Shown here in pieces: positions 34,263-42,229 of a DNA stretch of 64,000 bases; position 1 is the stretch's first letter, and the number at the start of each line of letters is the position of its first letter. The translations under genes were made by a program, and so were the position numbers. The notes beneath the pieces are model-generated. The model was given only the letters and a program-made list of their open reading frames with translations. It did no database searches and was not told the DNA's origin. Source of the DNA: Akkermansiaceae bacterium UBA5689 (GTDB taxonomy: Bacteria; Verrucomicrobiota; Verrucomicrobiia; Verrucomicrobiales; Akkermansiaceae); assembly GCA_002420305.1 (NCBI GenBank), contig DIHT01000165.1, positions 4,498 to 68,497 on the forward strand, read 5' to 3'.

Positions 34263-36329
34263 ATGAAAAAGTGCTGGATTGCTCTCCTCCTGATGTTGCC
34301 AACCCTGTTGGGTGCTGGTTTCGGGCAGGAAGTTAGGGGGGGGGCTCTTGAAGCCACCGAAGAAGGGGGAGGAGGAGAGGCTTCAGTACTCACACGTCCT
34401 GATGCGAGGACGATGACCTTGAGTATACCCGGTCTTCGAGGATTGATCACTGACCGTAAAGGCAGGCCCCTTGCGGAAAACAGGGTCGGATATCAGCTCG
34501 CGCTTCAGTTCGTGCATTTTGCCGATCCAGTTGATGCCGATATCCTGAATTGGGCAAAGAAGCGTCTGGCGCATGCGTCAAAGATCGCGGGGAAGAATTA
34601 TGAAGTAGCAGATAAGGATCTACTCTCTCACTACAAGCACCGGCGCTGGCTTCCACTTGTTTTTGGTGCTTCCCCGGTTCCGCCCGAGAAGGAAAAGGTC
34701 TTTAATGCGCAACTTATGCCCGGCTTGATCATGCATCCAGTCTACTTGCGACATTATCCGGGTGGAGACTCAGCGGCTCATGTCATCGGGTATGTGAGAA
34801 GCAAAGGTCGATTGCCTGCCGGTCCTATCGTTCATGGGGATCTTCTTTTTGAGGATACTCGTGGAGACGCTGGTCTCGAGAGAACAATGGATGAAGATCT
34901 GACCGGAAAAGCGGGGGAGCGAAAGCTGATTTTTGATTCCAATGGTCGGAAAATTCGTGATGAGTTAACCGAGCGTCCTAGGATTGGTCGCACGGTTGTC
35001 ACAACCTTGAATCTCGATTGGCAGCAGCATGCGGAAAAGGTTCTGAAAGATAGCTGTCAACGTGGGGCCTTCGTCGTTGTAGATATTCCTACAGGCGAGG
35101 TTCTGGTTCTCGCCTCGAGGCCTAGTTACGATATCAATGTGTGGATTCCGCGTATCAGTAACGAGGAGTTAGGAGTGCTCACGGAGGATGAATCCCGTCC
35201 CATGTTTGGCCGAGCGTTCCAAGGGTTATACCCCCCGGCCTCAAGCTTCAAGCCAGTGGTAGCTCTTACCGCATTAACCCAGAAAGTAGTTGAGGAATGG
35301 ACGGAGGTCGACTGTCCGGAGTTTATTGAAGTAGGGGCAAACCCACCAACCCAGATGTGGAACTGGACTAAAGAGCCCGAGGGACTTATGAACGTTACCC
35401 GGGCACTTGCACGTTCGAACAACTGCTGGTTTTATTTGGTTGGAATCGATACGGGGCCAAGTTCATTTCTCTCAACGGCGAGAAGACTTGGATATGGATC
35501 CCGTTCCGGCTTGCCTCTGTTCGGGGAGTCCTCTGGACGAGTCCCGACTAATGAGTATGTGCTAAAAAATTACGGAAGATCGTTTACCGATGGAGATACA
35601 GCAAATTATTCCATTGGTCAGGCTTGGGAAGCTACTCCGCTTCAGGTGGCGCAGTCCATGGCTGGGATAGCGAACGGATCAGTATTACCGAAATTGCAGT
35701 TGATCCGGCAGGTTCAGGACCCCTCAGGAGGAGTCCTTGAGGCGGCTGATCCGCAGTCTCGTAATGCCCTGGATCTAGATCCGGATGCAGTGCAGATCGT
35801 TCATCAAGGTATGTATGATGTTGCCCATTCCGCCTGGGGGACTGGGCGGAGGGGGAGTCTGACCTTTGCCGAGGTTTGCGCGAAGACAGGGACAGGCCAA
35901 TGGATCCCAGCGCTCGATCAGGAGGTTGCTTGGTATGCGGGCTTCTTCCCGGCCGAAAACCCAAGGCTTGCATTCGCAGCGCTTTACGAAGGTGATCCTG
36001 GAGAGGATATTTCCGGAGGCAGGAAGGCGGCTCCAATGATTCCGGCGTTTTTCGAGGAATTTAAGGATGTCATCGAGAATATGATTCGCCCCCCGTCCAA
36101 GGCGCTTGTCGTTATTGAGGAGGGCGAGGATCCCTCTTCAGCGATCCCCGCAGCGCAGCCAATTGACGAAGATGGCAACCCGATCACTCCGAATGGAAAA
36201 ATACTAAAGGCAATTCCTGTGGAAAAGTGGGAGGAGGACGGCGAGCCGGTAGATCCTGTGGGGGAAGCGTTGCCTGCTATTCCTGTTGATGAGGCGCCCG
36301 TGGCGATACCGGTTGAAGAGGATGAATAG
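34263..36329 (+). CDS. PBP2-like penicillin-binding transpeptidase
   Basis: This 688-residue class B PBP cross-links peptidoglycan stem peptides in the periplasm. The N-terminal hydrophobic segment (CWIALLLMLPTLLGAGFG) is a signal peptide or anchor. A PBP dimerisation domain follows (GLRGLITDRKGRPLAENRVGYQL ... HVIGYV). The transpeptidase motifs are Ser327-Ser-Phe-Lys330, Ser385-Asn-Asn and Lys541-Thr-Gly. The sequence around them (YPPASSFKP, SIGQAWEATPLQVAQSMAGIANG) is most like PBP2/MrdA of the elongation machinery. No RodA or MreB gene is adjacent. A C-terminal acidic Pro-rich tail (about 620-688) repeats AIPV/AIPVDE motifs. The ATG at 34263 is supported by GGAG 7 nt upstream, one of few Shine-Dalgarno sequences here. 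Confidence 0.88.
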   Translation: MKKCWIALLLMLPTLLGAGFGQEVRGGALEATEEGGGGEASVLTRPDARTMTLSIPGLRGLITDRKGRPLAENRVGYQLALQFVHFADPVDADILNWAKKRLAHASKIAGKNYEVADKDLLSHYKHRRWLPLVFGASPVPPEKEKVFNAQLMPGLIMHPVYLRHYPGGDSAAHVIGYVRSKGRLPAGPIVHGDLLFEDTRGDAGLERTMDEDLTGKAGERKLIFDSNGRKIRDELTERPRIGRTVVTTLNLDWQQHAEKVLKDSCQRGAFVVVDIPTGEVLVLASRPSYDINVWIPRISNEELGVLTEDESRPMFGRAFQGLYPPASSFKPVVALTALTQKVVEEWTEVDCPEFIEVGANPPTQMWNWTKEPEGLMNVTRALARSNNCWFYLVGIDTGPSSFLSTARRLGYGSRSGLPLFGESSGRVPTNEYVLKNYGRSFTDGDTANYSIGQAWEATPLQVAQSMAGIANGSVLPKLQLIRQVQDPSGGVLEAADPQSRNALDLDPDAVQIVHQGMYDVAHSAWGTGRRGSLTFAEVCAKTGTGQWIPALDQEVAWYAGFFPAENPRLAFAALYEGDPGEDISGGRKAAPMIPAFFEEFKDVIENMIRPPSKALVVIEEGEDPSSAIPAAQPIDEDGNPITPNGKILKAIPVEKWEEDGEPVDPVGEALPAIPVDEAPVAIPVEEDE

Positions 36330-36392
36330 GTTGGCGACTTGGCGCTGGACGTTTCATGTTCATAGGTCCAGACACAACAGGTCAGATTCGTA

Positions 36393-36836
36393 ATGGATAT
36401 CCAAATAGCAACTCTCTGTGACTTCGCCGCCGACTATGGAAACGGTAAAATGGTGATTAACGGTACTTTCGATGCGCTACGCGCGACGAAGCTGCCGGTA
36501 GTGCATCCCCATTGTTCTCTTGCGATGAGGATATGTGTTCTTCCAGAGGACTCTGGTGATCACCGCATGACGATCAATATTATTGATGAGGATGGAAATT
36601 CAGTGGACCCATCCAAGATGCCGATTCGCGCGGATATGCCGATCAAGGTTCCGGATGAGGTCCCTTTCCTCACCCGGAATCTTGTTCTCAACTTCCAGGG
36701 ATTGAAGTTTTCCAGTGCAGGAATTTATCATGTCGACGTTACAGTAGATGGAGAACTGGTTATCAGGCTTCCCCTCCGAGTTGTGAAAGTTCAGGGTAAG
36801 GCGGCTCCGGGGCCGTCTCCGGGGGAGTTAGCATAG
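36393..36836 (+). CDS. DUF6941-like protein of unknown function
   Basis: This 147-residue soluble protein begins MDIQIATLCDFAADYGNGKMVINGTFD. That opening, together with a beta-rich body (LAMRICVLPEDSGDHRMTINIIDEDG, LVLNFQGLKFSSAGIYHVDVTVDGE), resembles the uncharacterised DUF6941 family. The fold looks like a small beta sandwich. No signal peptide, membrane segment or catalytic motif is evident. It stands 63 nt after the PBP2-like gene and 10 nt before the SDR gene, so it likely shares a transcript with the latter. Confidence 0.6.
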   Translation: MDIQIATLCDFAADYGNGKMVINGTFDALRATKLPVVHPHCSLAMRICVLPEDSGDHRMTINIIDEDGNSVDPSKMPIRADMPIKVPDEVPFLTRNLVLNFQGLKFSSAGIYHVDVTVDGELVIRLPLRVVKVQGKAAPGPSPGELA

Positions 36837-36846
36837 TGATATTACG

Positions 36847-37668
36847 GTGGATTCCCCTCTTCTCTACGACTGCTCGCTAATTACAGGGGCCTCAAGCGGC
36901 CTCGGAGAGGAGTTTGCCTGCCAGCTTGCCCCTCATTGCCGAAGGCTTGTTCTCGTGGCGCGTCGCGAGGAGGAGTTGGGGCTTTTGCGAGATCGGTTAC
37001 AAAGTGAATATTCCGAGCTCAAGGTAGAGGTTGTGAATGCTGATTTGACCTCGGCGGAGGCGCGCGAAGAGTTGATCACCACCGTGAAGGAGCATGATTG
37101 GGCCCCCAGTCTTCTGGTCAATAACGCTGGAATGGGGGATTATGGAGAGTTCGTGACAGGGGACTGGGAGAAGCTGGAGCAGATGTTGAGTTTGAATATC
37201 ATCGCTCTGACTCACCTGACCCATGGGTTTCTTCCTGACATGATCCAATCGGGCCATGGCGCAGTGCTGAATGTCAGCTCCCTAGCCTCGTTACTTCCTA
37301 TTCCAGACTTTGCAGTCTACGCGGCGAGCAAATCCTACGTGACCAGTTTTTCTGAGGCGCTGCGCCTCGAGTTAAATGATCACGAGATTCCAGTCCTGAC
37401 TGTTTGCCCGGGGCCGGTGCATACTGGCTTTGGAGAGATTGCGGGCCGGGAGGGGTCCCTTGAGGAGAGTCCTGCCCGTGAGTGGTTCTTTGTTTCCAAG
37501 GAGGAGGTCGTCTTGGAGGCGTTGCTCGCACTGCAGCGTGAGCAGCCTCGATCTTACCCAGGATTGAAGGTTTCTCTGATCGCCACTGCACTTGCCACCA
37601 TGCCGCCCGGGATATTGCGGTATTTCATGCGCAACAGACCGCGCGCAGTTCCGGAAGAGGGAGATTGA
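36847..37668 (+). CDS. SDR-family NAD(P)-dependent oxidoreductase
   Basis: This 273-residue classical short-chain dehydrogenase has a Rossmann nucleotide-binding motif TGASSGLG (13-20), the NNAG motif (NNAGMGDYGEF), catalytic Ser near 144, and Tyr158-x3-Lys162 in YAASK. The pattern and C-terminal hydrophobic stretch resemble the DltE/YqjQ-like group that reduces unknown carbonyl substrates. The start is GTG, 10 nt after the DUF6941-like gene. The next gene follows after 12 nt, suggesting one transcription unit. Confidence 0.88.
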   Translation: MDSPLLYDCSLITGASSGLGEEFACQLAPHCRRLVLVARREEELGLLRDRLQSEYSELKVEVVNADLTSAEAREELITTVKEHDWAPSLLVNNAGMGDYGEFVTGDWEKLEQMLSLNIIALTHLTHGFLPDMIQSGHGAVLNVSSLASLLPIPDFAVYAASKSYVTSFSEALRLELNDHEIPVLTVCPGPVHTGFGEIAGREGSLEESPAREWFFVSKEEVVLEALLALQREQPRSYPGLKVSLIATALATMPPGILRYFMRNRPRAVPEEGD

Positions 37669-37680
37669 GTCTGCTTTGCC

Positions 37681-39036
37681 ATGTCCCGAAATCGGAAAAG
37701 ATCAGCCCGCCTACCACTCGATTATCGAGGGGTAATTCTTGGATTCGGTCTGTTGGTGGCAGGAGTATTCGGGCTTCTTGTCCTGCTTACGCCACTGGGT
37801 GGGAAGGTGAAGAACGGTCTTGGAGAAATCTTGAGGAAAAGCTCAGCTCCGGTTGAGAAAGAAAACGAAGGGGAGACTTTGATGAAGACAGAGCCAGAGA
37901 AGTCGCTCTCCCCGCTCGAGTCAGATCCCGATCCACAGTTTCCCCGTGGGACTCTTCGGCCTCTTTCCGACACGAACATCAGAAGTCTTTCGAAAGGGAT
38001 TAATCTGAAAGTTGTGTTTGATGCAGAAGAGGGGGAACTGGCATCTATGGAACGGGATGACGGGGACTCCTATCATGCCGAGTATTCACTGAAAGTGCGT
38101 ATGCCCCGTCCTGCAACTTCGCTGTCAGAAGTAGCACTGACAAGTCCCCACCTCATGGAGCTCTTTCCGGGGTTGAGAGAAATGATTCCGCAAGGAAAGG
38201 TCTCGGCTTGGTATCGCCAATTGTATGCGAATAAATCTGCCAGAATCAAAAGTGACATAGGTCGATTGAGCGAGATCCTCAGCAGGCATAACTTTTACGA
38301 TTGCGAAACCATTTTGAACCTGCGTTCGGAGGCAACCGGGCAGCGACTCTTCCTGATGCAGGCCGAGATGGATGTCGTTTCTGATGGATCGGATGGGGAT
38401 AGGCTGCCCCGGATGCCAGAAACGATTGTTAACTCAACAAACTATCAGCCGTTCACCAGTTATCGATGGAGGAAAACAGGATCCAAGCCTAATCCCATGA
38501 TTGCGGGCTGGGAGACTAGATTCGGTAATGCCAAAAAGGAGCTGGAAGATCCCTCGCTTGGAAAGGATCGCGCTGCCTGGTTAAGGAGCAGGATGAAGAT
38601 GCTGGAGACAGGTGTCGCGGATATGAAATTTGCGAGCTTTCTCATTGCTGAGTATGACCCATTCATCGTTATCCCAACAAATATAGTGAAAGATAGACGC
38701 GACCCCTACGCTCCAAACATTGGAGATTTTGCGATCGTTGTTCATGGGCGAGTGGCCTATCCGGCTATCGTCGGGGATGCGGGGCCTACCTACAAGGTAG
38801 GAGAGGCATCCTTGCGAATGGCACGTGAGATCAACGCTAATGCGACCCCATACAGTCGCCCGGTATCAGATCTAACCGTTACCTATCTTGTGTTTCCCCG
38901 GAGTGCAGATGACCCGAAGGGCCCCCCTGACTACGAGCGTTGGCGTGCACGTTGTGAAGAGCTTATTAATAAGGTTGGAGGCCTGGGGGAAGGGATTGAC
39001 TTGCACCAGTGGAGAGATCTGCTCCGGGTAGAGTAA
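37681..39036 (+). CDS. Membrane-anchored glycoside hydrolase family 75-like (chitosanase-like) protein
   Basis: This 451-residue protein has one N-terminal transmembrane helix (about 18-40), a charged linker and a C-terminal domain I read as GH75-like. The domain has an MDVVSDGSDGDRLPRMPETIVNSTNYQPFTSYRW-like stretch (written here only in part: NYQPFTSYRW), IVIPTNIVKD, and the active-site block GDFAIVVHGRVAYPAIVGDAGP followed by KVGEAS. Asp366 and Glu375 are the candidate catalytic pair by analogy with fungal GH75 chitosanase. GH75 enzymes cut chitosan-type glucosamine polymers by endo action. Whether this one does is unknown, and a role on the cell's own wall is conceivable. Upstream linkage to the SDR gene (12 nt) is tight. 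No database comparison was possible. Confidence 0.6.
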   Translation: MSRNRKRSARLPLDYRGVILGFGLLVAGVFGLLVLLTPLGGKVKNGLGEILRKSSAPVEKENEGETLMKTEPEKSLSPLESDPDPQFPRGTLRPLSDTNIRSLSKGINLKVVFDAEEGELASMERDDGDSYHAEYSLKVRMPRPATSLSEVALTSPHLMELFPGLREMIPQGKVSAWYRQLYANKSARIKSDIGRLSEILSRHNFYDCETILNLRSEATGQRLFLMQAEMDVVSDGSDGDRLPRMPETIVNSTNYQPFTSYRWRKTGSKPNPMIAGWETRFGNAKKELEDPSLGKDRAAWLRSRMKMLETGVADMKFASFLIAEYDPFIVIPTNIVKDRRDPYAPNIGDFAIVVHGRVAYPAIVGDAGPTYKVGEASLRMAREINANATPYSRPVSDLTVTYLVFPRSADDPKGPPDYERWRARCEELINKVGGLGEGIDLHQWRDLLRVE

Positions 39037-39210
39037 AGTCGGCTTGTGAGTCAGTACCCTGGTCGTGATAAGTGGCGATGAAAGAGTAGGCGTGGAGAGG
39101 GATCGTAGGCCTGTATGACGCCAAGCCCTCTGCAAGATAGCCGGAGAAGATCTCCTGCTTGACCGTTGCGCTGTGGGTGCTCTGTTATGGAGCGCCTTCG
39201 ATGGTCACAT

Positions 39211-42132
39211 TCATGGGTTTTCGACAGCTACCTCGTATTGTCTTGCGAGATTTAGAACGGCTTCAGAAATTTCATCCTTCAGGCCAAGAAGAGAAGGAAG
39301 TTCTCGGGTCAAAGAGGACTCGATTGGCCCTTTGTCCCGGGGGGGCAGTGGTGCGTGCCGGCCTAAGGACTGATCAACAGCTGGAGGATTAGTCCAGACA
39401 GAGAGGAGTCGTAGTGCCTCCATTCGATCGCTGAGAAGCATTTCTGTATTGGCCGAAAAACGAAGGAGACGGGAGGCATTGTGATCTCCTCCCGTCCGGA
39501 AGGCGCTATGAAGAATTCTCCTGAGGATCATACGGGGTAGCGGGCGTCCCTTCTGGCCGGGGGCGTATTCGTCCAATAATGCGGCTACGGCTGGGCGAGA
39601 TTTCTCGATCGGAAGATCGTGAACTGCTCTGATGGCTTCATCCGCAATCTCGTTCTCCTCGTCAAAAAAGAAATGAATGAGACCCGGAGAGGCCAACCGC
39701 CTGAGCGCTAAGACAGATGCCATGCGGATTGCTTTGTTGGAGTGCTTGGCCAAGGCCACAAGTTCTCCCTCGGCACCTGATTGTGTGAGTGCCATCACAC
39801 CTGCATGGCGGAGATAGGGGTCCTTGTCTTCGTTTTCGGCGAGTAAAAGGAGTGCGGGGTTGAACGCAGCTCTCACTCGAAGGCGAGCGAGTGAAATAGC
39901 AGCGAAGGCGCGCACCCGCGAAGAGGGGTCCTGCAAGGAATTAACCAATCGTCCAGCGTCCTTGAGGGGGGACTCCCCGAGGGCTCGAGCTGCTTGAGCG
40001 CGAAGCTCTTCGACGGGGTTTGCAAGTAGTTCTAAAAGACGTTCGGTGGAGGCTGCCGATCCACGGCGTCGTGCTCGAATCCAGAGGCCCCAGGTGCCAT
40101 GGAGAGCAAGGGTGAGGCTTTCTTTTTGTCGAGTTGCATTGATAAAGTAGGGAACGGCCTCCGGGCGGTCCGCGAGAGCGAGCTGGGCCCGTAGGCGAAC
40201 GCGGTAATCTTCGTGTTTCATCAGCTCAAATAGCTTGATGGAGGGGAGTTTCTGGATGCCGCCTCCGGCAAATAGAGGCGCCACCTCGGGATCGTGGGGA
40301 CGGTTTGGACTTTGTCTGGCTGAAAGGGCGAAAATTCTTCCAGGACGCTCTGGGTTGCTTTGCCCAATTATGTCACAGATGTAGAGGTCGCCATCGGTTC
40401 CGAATACGAGGTCAGTTGCCATGGTGCCCCAGATCAGTTTTTGCGGAGTTTCCATTCTCATGCCGGCACCTTCTCTAGTGAGCTGGAAAGACCAGGTTCC
40501 AGAGCTTTCCGGGGTGCCACTGTTATCGCACAGAAGAAAGGAGTTTAGTAAGCGATCAGGAAAGCCCGTTCCGGGATGATAGGTGAGTCCTGCGGGGTTA
40601 ACAGTGAGGACACCAACGGGAGGGAGAAGAAAAGCTGCTTGGTTGTTGTGAAAGGTGTCCCATTGGCGCTCTTGCATCCACTGATTTACAGGTCGCTTGG
40701 AATAGCCTATTTCTCGATGGAAAGTATGGAGGTTCTCATGGCCCGTACGCCATCCGCTGTCCGCACCCTCGACAACGTAGATGACTCGAGATTTGTCACC
40801 CTGGCTAGAATCGCTATCTACCGTCACAGGATTGCCCCAGCGATCGAAGGCGATGCCCTGAGGATCTCGCAATCCAGTATGAACGACTTCAAAGTTCGAG
40901 CCATCTGGATCGAACCGGTAAACTGCGCCCTGATCATTATAAGAGAATCGGCGGCCTTCCTGCGTCGAGACATTCATGGCCCGGTCGCCCACGGTTCCAT
41001 AAATCCGGCCGTCAGGTCCCTGCGCGAATCCGTCGAGACCATGTCCTGCCAGCGAAATTCTTGGTCCAAAACCGGAGAGTAACTTCTTCTGCTCGTCCGC
41101 CTTTCCGTCCTTATCCGTATCGCGAAAGGACCAGATATGAGGAATGCAGGCAAAATAGACTCTCTCGTCGAGAGAGAAGACGCCACCTGCTGCTCCATCG
41201 AGGAGGTCGTCAAATCCATCAGCGTAAATCGTATTCTGGTCGGCGATGCCATCTTTGTCGCTGTCTTTCAGAAGGCGAATTCTGTCGGAGCGATCGGTCA
41301 TTTTTGCGATGGGATACCGGTGATTCCATTTCTGGTGAAGTTTCCTCCTGTCGTTTAGCGTCACGGCGGCGAGATCGTCGTTGAGCCAGTAGGGGTGGTC
41401 TCTCGTGCTTGGTATGCAATGCCCGGAACGATGCGTTTCTGTTACAAGCAGGTTGCCGTCCGTATCGATGGAAAGGGCATTTGGAGAATAAAGGCCGTGA
41501 TCTGCATAGGTAGCGAAGATCTTAAGATTGCCCTCCTTTGGAATCTGTAATCCTGGTATCAGGGAGGTGGCAGTAAGCCCCGGAATCACTGGAAGGCCAT
41601 TCTTGGTAGCAGGGGGGAATGAGGGTTCTGGTTTGTTACTGAACAGGATATGGTCAATCAGGATGTAACCGTGCGGGCGAGTTGAGGCATCGACAAGCCT
41701 CAGGGCGCCCTCCTTCCCGATGAGAGCGCTGACGTCCCACGTCTTCGGGAGCATGTTGTAATCGGACTGACCAATGGCCTCTCTTACAATTTTTTTATCC
41801 ACTAGAAGCTGAATGGAGGTGAGTCCCTTCAGGTTCCCACCCCCGATCAAAAAACTGATGTAGGATTTTCTAATAGTGAAGGGGGATGAGGTCAGCGAAC
41901 CCATCCCTTTGGAGCCCTGAGTAAAGGAGCTAGCGAAGGATTCCCCTGCAAACCCGGTAACTTCGCCAGGCTGGTTTCCGCCTTGCGTGGAAGAGGCAGA
42001 TTCCCCAAACGCGTTGCCTGTCATGCGCCATGCTTCGAAGTCTCCCTTCTCGAAGTCTTCAAACAGGGTTTGCTCTGCCGCTAAAATTACTGTTAGAGAC
42101 AGGGAAAAGAGGATGGAGGAAAGCAGAGCCAT
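39211..42132 (-). CDS. PVC-type secreted beta-propeller / HEAT-repeat protein (membrane-bound dehydrogenase-like)
   Basis: This 973-residue exported protein has a signal peptide (MALLSSILFSLSLTVILAAE), a jelly-roll/LamG-like domain (about 20-165: FEDFEKGDFEAW ... GYILIDHILFSN), and a six-bladed sugar-dehydrogenase-type propeller (about 185-590). The propeller contains ALSIDTDGNLLVTETHR, LKDSDKDGIADQNTIYADGF and DPQGIAFDRWGNPVTVDSDSSQG. A C-terminal HEAT-like alpha-solenoid follows (about 630-930). This combination is typical of the large PVC membrane-bound dehydrogenase-like family. The usual C-terminal cytochrome c domain (CxxCH) is not seen, so electron transfer by this protein alone is doubtful. 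The ATG at 42132 gives a clean signal peptide. The 174-nt convergent gap at 39037-39210 holds only a short GGAGA/TCTCC hairpin. Confidence 0.78.
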   Translation of the reverse strand: MALLSSILFSLSLTVILAAEQTLFEDFEKGDFEAWRMTGNAFGESASSTQGGNQPGEVTGFAGESFASSFTQGSKGMGSLTSSPFTIRKSYISFLIGGGNLKGLTSIQLLVDKKIVREAIGQSDYNMLPKTWDVSALIGKEGALRLVDASTRPHGYILIDHILFSNKPEPSFPPATKNGLPVIPGLTATSLIPGLQIPKEGNLKIFATYADHGLYSPNALSIDTDGNLLVTETHRSGHCIPSTRDHPYWLNDDLAAVTLNDRRKLHQKWNHRYPIAKMTDRSDRIRLLKDSDKDGIADQNTIYADGFDDLLDGAAGGVFSLDERVYFACIPHIWSFRDTDKDGKADEQKKLLSGFGPRISLAGHGLDGFAQGPDGRIYGTVGDRAMNVSTQEGRRFSYNDQGAVYRFDPDGSNFEVVHTGLRDPQGIAFDRWGNPVTVDSDSSQGDKSRVIYVVEGADSGWRTGHENLHTFHREIGYSKRPVNQWMQERQWDTFHNNQAAFLLPPVGVLTVNPAGLTYHPGTGFPDRLLNSFLLCDNSGTPESSGTWSFQLTREGAGMRMETPQKLIWGTMATDLVFGTDGDLYICDIIGQSNPERPGRIFALSARQSPNRPHDPEVAPLFAGGGIQKLPSIKLFELMKHEDYRVRLRAQLALADRPEAVPYFINATRQKESLTLALHGTWGLWIRARRRGSAASTERLLELLANPVEELRAQAARALGESPLKDAGRLVNSLQDPSSRVRAFAAISLARLRVRAAFNPALLLLAENEDKDPYLRHAGVMALTQSGAEGELVALAKHSNKAIRMASVLALRRLASPGLIHFFFDEENEIADEAIRAVHDLPIEKSRPAVAALLDEYAPGQKGRPLPRMILRRILHSAFRTGGDHNASRLLRFSANTEMLLSDRMEALRLLSVWTNPPAVDQSLGRHAPLPPRDKGPIESSLTRELPSLLGLKDEISEAVLNLARQYEVAVENP

Positions 42133-42229
42133 CGAGTTTAATTGGGGCTGAATACGGCCCCCATGGGGCGGAGGCAATTGGACCAGAGCTATAATGTCAA
42201 GGTGTGTCTAGGGCTACGGCTGGGAGCTC

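Noticed and set aside
36393..39036. DUF6941-SDR-GH75 run considered as a novel polysaccharide-utilisation operon
   Set aside because: No transporter, sensor or further carbohydrate enzymes nearby; spacing shows co-transcription at most.
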